Source of the DNA: Bordetella parapertussis
GTDB lineage: Bacteria; Pseudomonadota; Gammaproteobacteria; Burkholderiales; Burkholderiaceae_B
Assembly: GCA_945882005.1 (NCBI GenBank)
Contig: CAMCWG010000063.1
Location: forward strand, 1-11,825
Length of the DNA stretch: 11,825 bases
Direction of reading: 5' to 3'
Positions 1 through 5,752 of the stretch are shown here, piece by piece. Both the position numbers and the translations under genes were made by a program. Numbering within the stretch: position 1 is the stretch's first letter; every line of letters begins with the position of its first letter. The notes under the pieces were generated by a model that saw nothing but the letters and a program-made list of their open reading frames with translations, did no database searches and was not told where the DNA came from.

Positions 1-1202
1 GGGGTCGTCAGAGATCGCATCAAAATATGCGGCAGCCCGGCCGTCCCTAGCATCAAGCACAACACAATAGCTAAAAAGTTATTACGTGCTGCATCGGAGT
101 TCGCAGGATTTTTACTCGCAAACGGATCGGCGTGAGGTATGGGTGGCGATGCGCGGACACTATAGCCATCACGGGCCTTAGTCCAGACAGTCCGAGCGGT
201 CTCGATCGAGTCAGGATAGCTCGCATACTCGCGCTCAAGCGAGCGTATTTCAACCATTGGCGCATCATTCGCTCGGGCGCGCAGCAAACGCCATTGCAAC
301 TGCTGCTTTTCCTCCTCGAACGAAGAGGGCAAGGAATCGATGCGTGTTTGCATCGCTTCCGCACGGATTTTCCAAAGCGCTCTGACCTGCCTCTCTGCCT
401 CATCGCGGGTAAGTTCGCGCTCACGTTCGGTTACTTGCTGTAAGACCGCACTTGCTGCCACTTGTGGTATCGGTTCACCCGTCTGCTTAACTGCAAGCCA
501 CACAACAGGAACCAAGTAGGCAATCACCAAGATGATGTATTGACCAACCTGCGTCCAGGTCACAGCGCGCATGCCACCTAAAAAAGAGCAGACAAGTACG
601 CCTCCCAGCCCAATAAAAATGCCGAGCTCGAAAGAAATTCCAGTCATCCGCGTAGTGATAATGCCAACGCCATAAATCTGTGCAACCAAATAAATGAAAG
701 AACACAAGACAGCACACAACACACCGATTAGGCGTGTGAGATTACCCTCGTAACGCGCCGCAAGAAAATCTGGAATGGTGTACCCACCGAACTTGCGCAA
801 ATAGGGCGCAAGAAACAGCGCTACCAGTACATAGCCCCCGGTCCAGCCCAAGATATACGCCAAGCCGTTATAGCCCGTTAGATAAAGTGTTCCGGCTATT
901 CCAATAAACGACGCCACCGACATCCAGTCAGCGGCAGTCGCCATGCCGTTATAGAGCGCCGGTACACGTCGTCCGGCCACGTAGTACTCGACCGGATCAG
1001 ACGTTCTACACATGATGCCAATACCGGCATAAAGCGCCACGGTCGACAATAAGAACACATACCCTATCCACTGCCGCGCAAGACCAAAGACCTCAAGAGA
1101 AGCAAGCAGCGCGACGAGTGAGACAAAACCTAATGTGTATGCCGCATAACCACGAAAAAGCTGGGCGGATTGAGTGCGCGGACCCTTTGTGCTGAGTCGC
1201 AT
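1..1202 (-). CDS. Sodium/solute symporter large subunit, ActP-like (partial, C-terminus off left edge)
   Basis: Secondary transporter of the solute:sodium symporter family, close to the VC_2705-type and acetate permease (ActP) group. It probably brings a small organic acid into the cell with Na+. I read an uninterrupted frame from the ATG at 1202 to the window edge: 400 codons, no stop. Residues 1-240 are mostly hydrophobic helices, with family-typical stretches such as DPVEYYVAGRRVPALYNGMA (about 65-84) and FLAPYLRKFGGYTIPDF. Residues about 243-375 are hydrophilic and charged, with a likely helical Glu/Arg-rich part, before the membrane segment carrying GTAGLPHILMR (386-396), a motif I recall from ActP. 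The start overlaps the stop of the small subunit gene by one base (TAATG), so translation is probably coupled. The substrate is inferred. The long soluble insert is the unusual part. The family call is firm; acetate is only one possible substrate. Confidence 0.87.
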   Translation of the reverse strand, partial: MRLSTKGPRTQSAQLFRGYAAYTLGFVSLVALLASLEVFGLARQWIGYVFLLSTVALYAGIGIMCRTSDPVEYYVAGRRVPALYNGMATAADWMSVASFIGIAGTLYLTGYNGLAYILGWTGGYVLVALFLAPYLRKFGGYTIPDFLAARYEGNLTRLIGVLCAVLCSFIYLVAQIYGVGIITTRMTGISFELGIFIGLGGVLVCSFLGGMRAVTWTQVGQYIILVIAYLVPVVWLAVKQTGEPIPQVAASAVLQQVTERERELTRDEAERQVRALWKIRAEAMQTRIDSLPSSFEEEKQQLQWRLLRARANDAPMVEIRSLEREYASYPDSIETARTVWTKARDGYSVRASPPIPHADPFASKNPANSDAARNNFLAIVLCLMLGTAGLPHILMRSLTT

Positions 1203-1486
1203 TAACGCTCCTGCTCTCGGCGAAGACGCTCCCGCCGATCCATCCGGTCCATGCCCCAAGCATATATACCGATGATCAATAAAAAGCAGAATTGCGCACC
1301 GAACGCAGCCATCCAAAAAGGAAAGGGCCAATCAAACATGAACAGACCGGTCAACGACCGTGCGAAATACGCTGGAACGAAGCTCACAAGCAACCACACA
1401 CACACCAGACACAGGATGAGTATCAGGTTGCTGCGCCAATAGTTAATGGCTCGATCGCGCGCTTTGGGTGTCACATTGGAAGTCAT
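1202..1486 (-). CDS. DUF4212 small subunit of sodium/solute symporter
   Basis: A 94-residue membrane protein of the DUF4212 family, the small partner encoded next to VC_2705-type sodium/solute symporters. It probably helps the large subunit fold, sit in the membrane or transport. The sequence shows an N-terminal cytoplasmic stretch with the family-like NYWRSN (15-20), a first membrane helix at about 21-42, a WPFPFW turn (53-58), a second helix at about 58-78, and a very basic/acidic tail (DRMDRRERLRREQER). The length is normal for the family. Its stop overlaps the start of the large subunit by one base, which makes a two-gene operon. No good Shine-Dalgarno sequence is visible before the ATG at 1486. 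A stem-loop lies 37-68 bases upstream and may sit in the leader of this transcript. The family is clear from sequence and context; the molecular role is inferred. Confidence 0.9.
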   Translation of the reverse strand: MTSNVTPKARDRAINYWRSNLILILCLVCVWLLVSFVPAYFARSLTGLFMFDWPFPFWMAAFGAQFCFLLIIGIYAWGMDRMDRRERLRREQER

Positions 1487-1522
1487 GATTGTCAGAGGAT
1501 ACTCGAGCCTTGCGCGTAAGCG

Positions 1523-1570
1523 ACAACGGCCGACACCTGAGTGCCAGCCGTTGTGCTTTTCTTTTGTTTT
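1523..1570. other. Stem-loop with T-rich flank upstream of the symporter operon
   Basis: Perfect 8-bp arms ACAACGGC (1523-1530) and GCCGTTGT (1547-1554) enclose a smaller CAC/GTG stem (1534-1536 with 1541-1543) and a CTGA loop. On the plus strand the structure is followed by T-rich GCTTTTCTTTTGTTTT, like a rightward intrinsic terminator. On the minus strand it would be a hairpin in the 5' leader of the symporter mRNA without a T-tract. Which role applies, if any, cannot be decided from sequence alone. Confidence 0.45.
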
Positions 1571-1732
1571 GATACTACGAGCCTGCGAATGCAGAGCATT
1601 GTCCCCTCACCTGCATGCAAAGGATTCTGCACGACAGTGGAGCCTCTCGCATCAGGGTATGCCCTAGTTTTGCACCAAATAAGGGGGTTTTTTGTTGAAT
1701 TTGCGACATTCATGCATCGATCAGGGCTGAAT

Positions 1733-1745
1733 TGCTAGACTAGCA
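1733..1745 (+). promoter_or_regulatory. Perfect palindrome and possible extended -10 before the DUF1841 gene
   Basis: TGCTAG-A-CTAGCA is a perfect 6-bp inverted repeat around one base, ending 30 bases before the DUF1841 start codon. The same bases contain TGC-TAGACT, an extended -10-like element, but I find no matching -35 at normal spacing. An operator overlapping a weak promoter is one reading. A chance palindrome is also possible. Confidence 0.3.
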
Positions 1746-1775
1746 CCCAACCCCGCGTTTTCTCAGGCAGCAATT

Positions 1776-2204
1776 ATGTTTAACCCCTCCCGCGATCAAG
1801 TTCGCCAGTTTTTTATCGACACCTGGCACAAACACAAAACGCAACAAATCCTCAGCCCGCTAGAAGCCATTGCGCTGGACTGGATTGAGCAACACCCCGA
1901 ATACCACAATGCGTTAGAACAGCCAGACTCGATGACGCGCGAATTTAACGTTGAAGAGGGAAAAACTAATCCATTCTTACACCTCTCTATGCACCTAGCG
2001 ATCGCAGAACAACTGTCGATTGATCACCCAAGAGGCATTCGCGATGCTTTTGACAAGCTTGCCTCGCGAACGAACCAACACGAGGCTGTCCATGAAATCA
2101 TGGAATGCCTAGGTACGGTCGTGTGGGAATCTCAGAGGTTAGGCAAAGCCTTGGATAGCGATGCCTATATTGAACTGATTCGTCAGCGTGTCAGTCGTGA
2201 CTAA
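1776..2204 (+). CDS. DUF1841 family protein
   Basis: A 142-residue soluble protein of the DUF1841 family, found in beta- and gammaproteobacteria and without a known function. The start FNPSRDQVRQFF and the central NPFLHLSMHLAIAEQ (65-79) are the parts I recognise as family-like. Length is normal, and no signal peptide or membrane helix is visible, so it is probably cytoplasmic and mostly helical. Several histidines fall at regular spacing (H69 and H73; H102 and H106, then C111), which would suit metal binding, but this is only an inference. A weak AGGCAG at 1765-1770 precedes the ATG. It is the only gene of its transcript here: divergent from the symporter operon and convergent with the cytochrome genes. 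Its TAA stop is inside a hairpin loop. Confidence 0.88.
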   Translation: MFNPSRDQVRQFFIDTWHKHKTQQILSPLEAIALDWIEQHPEYHNALEQPDSMTREFNVEEGKTNPFLHLSMHLAIAEQLSIDHPRGIRDAFDKLASRTNQHEAVHEIMECLGTVVWESQRLGKALDSDAYIELIRQRVSRD

Positions 2205-2213
2205 CGACTGACA
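2189..2213. terminator. Hairpin between convergent DUF1841 and cytochrome genes
   Basis: Arms TGTCAGTCG (2189-2197) and CGACTGACA (2205-2213) pair perfectly, and one more T-A pair (2198 with 2204) closes a five-base loop. The TAA stop of the DUF1841 gene is at 2202-2204. The hairpin sits exactly where a shared terminator for two convergent genes is expected. Neither side carries a T-tract, so a classical intrinsic terminator is not shown. It could instead protect the 3' ends of both mRNAs. Confidence 0.45.
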
Positions 2214-2222
2214 ACCGAACGA

Positions 2223-2585
2223 TTAGCGACGAACAGCCAACGGGCTGGGCTGTGCAGCCAACCAAGCTGATACGTTCTCAACATCCTGTTTGGACAATTG
2301 CTTAGCAAAAGCACCCATGATGGCGTTTTTGCGAACGTTTGCTGTTGCAGGAGCCCCGGACGCGCCGCGCTGGTAAGAGCGCAAAGCTTGAGACAAATAG
2401 TCAGCGTGTTGACCAGCCAAGATAGGATAGGAGGGGTCAACAGACTTGACACCATCTGCACCATGGCAGGAGGCGCAATTGAGTTTTTCCCATACGGCCT
2501 TACCAGCCGCCAAATCAGCAGCCTGGCTCGTTGCCATCGCGCCAAACAGTACAACTGAACCAAGGGCGAGCGTAGTGAGTTTCAT
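2223..2585 (-). CDS. Periplasmic class I c-type cytochrome (downstream of the pair)
   Basis: A small monohaem electron carrier of the cytochrome c553/c4 type. The 120-residue precursor has a signal peptide (K2, hydrophobic core about 5-18, likely cleavage after SQA at 20-22), so the mature protein is periplasmic. Haem would attach at CASCH (37-41), with H41 as one axial ligand. M90 in NAIMGAFAKQLS is the likely second ligand, in the usual position before the last helix. The ILAGQHADYLSQALRSYQRG stretch (55-74) is typical of cytochrome c4-like domains. It follows the other cytochrome gene after only 12 bases and has a purine-rich GGGGG a few bases before the ATG, so the two are co-transcribed. 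It probably passes electrons to a terminal oxidase or another reductase; no partner is encoded in this window. Confidence 0.9.
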   Translation of the reverse strand: MKLTTLALGSVVLFGAMATSQAADLAAGKAVWEKLNCASCHGADGVKSVDPSYPILAGQHADYLSQALRSYQRGASGAPATANVRKNAIMGAFAKQLSKQDVENVSAWLAAQPSPLAVRR

Positions 2586-2597
2586 GTGAGCCCCCGA

Positions 2598-2936
2598 TTA
2601 TTTGAGCGAAGTGTAATAAGCAGCAATGTCGGCGATGTCTTGTGCCGACAAGCTTTTAGCGATGGCATCCATCGTGGGGTGCGTGCGCTCGCCGGAAGCA
2701 TAGGCGCGCAATGCCACCTGAAGGTACTTTTCGTTTTGCCCAGCGATTTTGGGTACCGAGTACACCTCTGGGAAGCTTGCCTTGTAACCAGGGATACTAT
2801 GACACCCAATACACATGGAGACTTTGGCCTTGGCAGCTTCAACGTTGCCTTTGGGCTCGTCGGCTGCCGACGCAGGGAGGGCAAGCAAACAGGTCGCGGC
2901 AACTGCCGCTGTGGCGATCGTGTTCGAAAACTTCAT
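2598..2936 (-). CDS. Periplasmic class I c-type cytochrome (first of the pair)
   Basis: A second monohaem cytochrome c, 112 residues as precursor. Residues 1-24 form a signal peptide ending in the cleavage-like PASA before ADEP. The haem site is CIGCH (42-46), with H46 as axial ligand, and M89 in HPTMDAIAKSLS is the probable sixth ligand. The middle stretch KIAGQNEKYLQVALRAYASG (63-82) matches the equivalent part of its neighbour, so the two look like diverged copies of the same fold. Together they resemble the two halves of a dihaem cytochrome c4 encoded as separate proteins. It is the first gene of the two-gene operon, divergent from the MoxR operon across 137 bp. The leader contains a small hairpin and a TACAAT-like -10. 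The class is certain; the redox partner is unknown. Confidence 0.9.
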   Translation of the reverse strand: MKFSNTIATAAVAATCLLALPASAADEPKGNVEAAKAKVSMCIGCHSIPGYKASFPEVYSVPKIAGQNEKYLQVALRAYASGERTHPTMDAIAKSLSAQDIADIAAYYTSLK

Positions 2937-2966
2937 ATTGGACTCTTGGTCTGGCAGGGAAATGAC

Positions 2967-2983
2967 CCGGGAACGAATCCCGG
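2967..2983. promoter_or_regulatory. Inverted repeat in the cytochrome operon leader
   Basis: CCGGGA-ACGAA-TCCCGG is a perfect 6-bp inverted repeat with a five-base centre, 31-47 bases before the first cytochrome start. It lies between that start and the possible -10 at 2999-3004, so it would be a leader hairpin in the mRNA or an operator just after the transcription start. Confidence 0.35.
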
Positions 2984-2998
2984 CCGCAAAACGTGAGG

Positions 2999-3004
2999 AT
3001 TGTA
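2999..3004 (-). promoter_or_regulatory. Possible -10 element (TACAAT) for the cytochrome operon
   Basis: On the minus strand TACAAT matches the sigma-70 -10 consensus at five of six bases, about 63 bases before the cytochrome start. No convincing -35 lies at 16-18 bp. The match could be chance, or the promoter may need an activator. Confidence 0.28.
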
Positions 3005-3073
3005 CGATAATTGGCGAAACTGCACTTTAAATTCCCGCAAAATCACCTCAGACTCTTAACATTTTAGCCACCG

Positions 3074-3964
3074 ATGACCAACGCTCACCCCGCCTCAGAC
3101 CCGACTACCCGTTTTGACGGCACCGCCCGCTATGTCGCCACCGATGACCTGAAACTGGCGGTAAACGCGGCGCTCACGCTGCAGCGCCCCCTTTTGATTA
3201 AAGGTGAACCGGGAACCGGCAAAACCATGCTTGCCGAAGAAGTCGCCAGCGCCTTGGGGCGCCCCCTTTTGCAATGGCATATCAAATCCACGACCAAAGC
3301 CCATCAAGGCCTGTACGAATACGATGCCGTTTCGCGCCTGCGTGACTCGCAGCTGGGTGACGAGAAGGTCAAGGATATTAAGAACTACATCATGCAAGGT
3401 GTGTTGTGGCAAGCTTTCGACTCGCCCGAACCCGTTGTATTGCTGATCGACGAAATCGACAAAGCCGATATCGAGTTTCCAAATGACTTGCTGCGCGAAC
3501 TTGATCAAATGGAGTTTCATGTTTACGAGACGCGCACAACAATCAAGGCTCGGCACCGTCCACTCGTCATCATCACCTCGAACAACGAAAAAGATTTGCC
3601 TGACGCCTTCTTGCGTCGCTGCTTCTTCCATTACATCCGCTTCCCCGACCGAGACACACTGCGCAGCATCGTTGATGTGCACTTCCCCAATCTTCACGCT
3701 GAAGTGTTACGTGCAGCGCTCGACACATTCTTCTCCTTGCGCGAAGCGCCTGGCCTGAAGAAAAAGCCCTCGACGTCCGAATTCCTGGATTGGTTGCGGC
3801 TCTTGATTGCAGAGGATGTCACCGCAGCTGAGATCGATGCACACGCCGCAACATCGATCCCAATGCTCGCTGGTGCCCTGCTCAAAAATGAACAAGACCT
3901 TCAACTGCTCGAGCGTCTAGCAGCTGTGACACGTAACAGCACACGTCGCCCAACGGGGTCTTAA
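3074..3964 (+). CDS. MoxR family AAA+ ATPase
   Basis: A 296-residue cytoplasmic AAA+ ATPase of the MoxR group, whose members form hexameric rings and use ATP to remodel or mature partner proteins together with a VWA-domain partner. Visible motifs are Walker A GEPGTGKT (44-51), Walker B VVLLIDE (121-127), sensor-1 asparagines in TSNNEKD (168-174), and arginines R181-R182 in AFLRRCFF as likely finger residues. The substrate-side insert with NYIMQGVLWQAFDS lies between the Walker motifs, as usual. Residues about 205-290 make the helical lid. Length is close to the family norm of about 280-330. No clear Shine-Dalgarno sequence precedes the ATG at 3074, but the protein begins sensibly there. It heads an operon with a GNAT enzyme (2-base gap) and a CoxE-like VWA protein. 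NorQ/NorD, CbbQ/CbbO and CoxD/CoxE are known comparable pairs; the target here is unknown. Confidence 0.93.
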   Translation: MTNAHPASDPTTRFDGTARYVATDDLKLAVNAALTLQRPLLIKGEPGTGKTMLAEEVASALGRPLLQWHIKSTTKAHQGLYEYDAVSRLRDSQLGDEKVKDIKNYIMQGVLWQAFDSPEPVVLLIDEIDKADIEFPNDLLRELDQMEFHVYETRTTIKARHRPLVIITSNNEKDLPDAFLRRCFFHYIRFPDRDTLRSIVDVHFPNLHAEVLRAALDTFFSLREAPGLKKKPSTSEFLDWLRLLIAEDVTAAEIDAHAATSIPMLAGALLKNEQDLQLLERLAAVTRNSTRRPTGS

Positions 3965-3966
3965 GC

Positions 3967-4584
3967 ATGGCGACTTCCCAAACCTTTCGGGTGGCGCCTG
4001 CGCCTTGCACACTGCGTGGACATGGCCTGCGGCTCGAGCCACTTGGGCAGCAACATCTTGACGGCCTGAAGACCGCCGCTCGCGATGGCGAACTCTGGAC
4101 GCTGCGCGTCACGTCAGTCCCCGAGCCCGATCAGACTGCAGCCTACATTGACACCGCGTTAAAAGGCTGGGCCGAAGGCCACAGGCTCGCGTTCGCAGTG
4201 ATTGATGAGGCAACCGAAACCGTTATCGGCTGCACCAGTTACCACGACATCGTGCCTGCTGTTGCACGCCTCGAGATCGGCTTCACCTGGTATGCCAAAA
4301 GTCGTCAGCGTACGTACGTCAACACGGCATGCAAACTCATGCTGATGACACACGCCTTTGACACCTTGGGTGCGGCGCTCGTTGGCTGGCGTACGGATAA
4401 CTTTAACTATGCCTCAAGACGCGCCATCGAAAGACTCGGCGCCAAACTCGACGGGATCTTGCGCCATCATGCCTTGCGACGCGATGGCACTATACGAGAC
4501 ACCGTTATGTACAGCGTTACCGCGGGCGAATGGCCCGAAGTACGCGATCACCTGACCTACCAACTTAAACGCCATGCTGGTTGA
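3967..4584 (+). CDS. GNAT family N-acetyltransferase, RimJ/RimL-like
   Basis: A 205-residue enzyme of the GNAT superfamily (Acetyltransf_3 / COG1670 type), expected to move an acetyl group from acetyl-CoA to an amine of a protein or small molecule. The RGHGLRLEPLGQQHLDGL start (17-34), the LEIGFTWYA strand (102-110), the helix after the cofactor loop (QRTYVNTACKLMLMTHAF, 114-131), WRTDNFNYASRRAIERLGA (141-159) and the RDTVMYSV end (177-184) follow the usual order. The standard acetyl-CoA loop Q/R-x-x-G-x-G/A has no glycine here (QRTYVNTA); I recall a subfamily with this TxVN form, so it need not mean loss of activity. The gene starts 2 bases after the MoxR stop, with CGGGGT as a plausible ribosome site, and its end overlaps the VWA gene by 11 bases. 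It is therefore embedded in the MoxR/VWA operon. Its substrate is unknown. Confidence 0.86.
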   Translation: MATSQTFRVAPAPCTLRGHGLRLEPLGQQHLDGLKTAARDGELWTLRVTSVPEPDQTAAYIDTALKGWAEGHRLAFAVIDEATETVIGCTSYHDIVPAVARLEIGFTWYAKSRQRTYVNTACKLMLMTHAFDTLGAALVGWRTDNFNYASRRAIERLGAKLDGILRHHALRRDGTIRDTVMYSVTAGEWPEVRDHLTYQLKRHAG

Positions 4585-5743
4585 TTTTTTTTATCATCTG
4601 CGCAGCCAGAAACTTCTGGTTTCGGTCAAAGAATATCTGACACTGCTCGAAGCATTGTCCAGCCCCATCATGCCGCCCACGCTTGAGGATTTTTATTTCC
4701 TTTCGCGCACCACGCTGATTAAAGACGAGACCTTATTCGATCGTTTCGACCGAGCGTTTGCAACGTATTACCGCAGCCTCGAGCAGAAACTACCACCGGG
4801 TAAAAAAATTCCTCTCGATTGGCTCATCAGCAAGCTTGAAAAAAATCTGACCCCAGAACAAAAAGCGAAGCTAGAGAAGCATGGCTGGGACAAGCTCATG
4901 GAGATGTTCAAGGAACGACTCGAAGAGCAAAAAGCCCGTCATGAAGGTGGTAACAAGTGGATCGGTACAGGGGGCACCTCGCCGTTTGGCAATGGTGGCG
5001 TCAACCCTGAGGGCATTCGCGTGGGAGGCTCGGGTGGCGGACGCTCGGCCATCAAGGTGTGGGACGAGCGTAATTTTCGTGACTATGACGACTCAATTGA
5101 GTTGGGTACGCGCAACTTCAAAGTTGCCCTGCGTCGTCTGCGACGCTTTGCCCGGGAAGGTTCGGACTTTGAACTAGATTTAGGCGACACCATCGCCAGC
5201 ACCGCCCGCAACGCCGGCTATCTCGACATCAAGATGGTACCCGAACGCCACAACAACGTGAAGGTTCTCATGCTGCTTGACGTAGGCGGCAGTATGGATG
5301 ATCACATCGCGCGCGTCGAAGAGCTCTTTTCGGCCGCAAGCAGCGAGTTCCGTAACCTCGAGGTGTATTACTTCCATAACTGCCCTTACGAGCACCTTTG
5401 GAAATCCAATCGACGCCGTCAGATGGAACGTTTCGAAACTTGGGATGTTCTGCGCAAGTTCAATGCAGATTGGCGTTTGATTTTTGTTGGAGACGCCACG
5501 ATGAGCCCTTATGAGATTCTGCAACCGGGTGGCTCCGTCGAGCACTACAACAAGGAACCTGGCGCGGAATGGCTGCAGCGCATGGTGAACGCATGGCCAA
5601 AGTCTGTCTGGCTAAACCCTGAACCCCAAGCGTCCTGGCAGTACCGTCAATCCATCGCCCTGATCCGAAATATCGTGCAGGACAAGATGTTCCCCGTCAC
5701 GGTTTCGGGTATCGAACAGGCCATGCGATTGCTTTCGAAGTGA
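4574..5743 (+). CDS. CoxE-like VWA domain protein, partner of MoxR
   Basis: A 389-residue cytoplasmic protein with a C-terminal von Willebrand factor A domain, of the CoxE-like COG3825 type as I recognise it. Such proteins work with MoxR ATPases, binding metal through the MIDAS site and linking the ring to its target. Residues 1-120 are helical and charged. Residues 125-157 form a glycine-rich linker (GTGGTSPFGNGG). The VWA core follows from about 228: LMLLDVGGSMDDH holds the MIDAS-like D236-x-G238-x-S240, with glycine where DxSxS has its first serine. VGDATMSPYE (305-314) holds a later acidic MIDAS-like position. I recall the DVGGSMD form from this family, so it is probably a family trait. 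No signal peptide or membrane helix is seen. The ATG at 4574 lies inside the end of the acetyltransferase gene, suggesting translational coupling. The target protein is unknown. Confidence 0.9.
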   Translation: MLVDFFYHLRSQKLLVSVKEYLTLLEALSSPIMPPTLEDFYFLSRTTLIKDETLFDRFDRAFATYYRSLEQKLPPGKKIPLDWLISKLEKNLTPEQKAKLEKHGWDKLMEMFKERLEEQKARHEGGNKWIGTGGTSPFGNGGVNPEGIRVGGSGGGRSAIKVWDERNFRDYDDSIELGTRNFKVALRRLRRFAREGSDFELDLGDTIASTARNAGYLDIKMVPERHNNVKVLMLLDVGGSMDDHIARVEELFSAASSEFRNLEVYYFHNCPYEHLWKSNRRRQMERFETWDVLRKFNADWRLIFVGDATMSPYEILQPGGSVEHYNKEPGAEWLQRMVNAWPKSVWLNPEPQASWQYRQSIALIRNIVQDKMFPVTVSGIEQAMRLLSK

Positions 5744-5752
5744 ACCTATTGC

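Noticed and set aside
132..443. Plus-strand open frame of 103 codons and a minus-strand frame of 117 codons in the same region
   Set aside because: Both are out-of-frame shadows of the partial symporter gene, which reads without a stop from 1202 to the left edge and matches a known family.
1531..1546. Sigma-54-like TGGCAC-TCAGG-TGTC on the minus strand before DUF4212, with a TGCACC half-site (1671-1676) about 125 bp upstream that resembles an NtrC site
   Set aside because: The essential GC at the -12 position reads TC, and the second half of the NtrC-like site does not match (GGGGGT where GGTGCA is expected). Both elements are too degenerate to claim.
1446..1738. Short open frames on both strands in the intergenic region 1487-1775
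   Set aside because: They have no convincing ribosome site, their composition is not protein-like, and they overlap the stem-loop and palindrome. Nothing supports a gene.
3095..3697. Minus-strand open frame of 200 codons opposite the MoxR gene
   Set aside because: Its protein has no recognisable motif and lies wholly antisense to a gene with complete AAA+ motifs. Long antisense frames are common in coding DNA of this composition.
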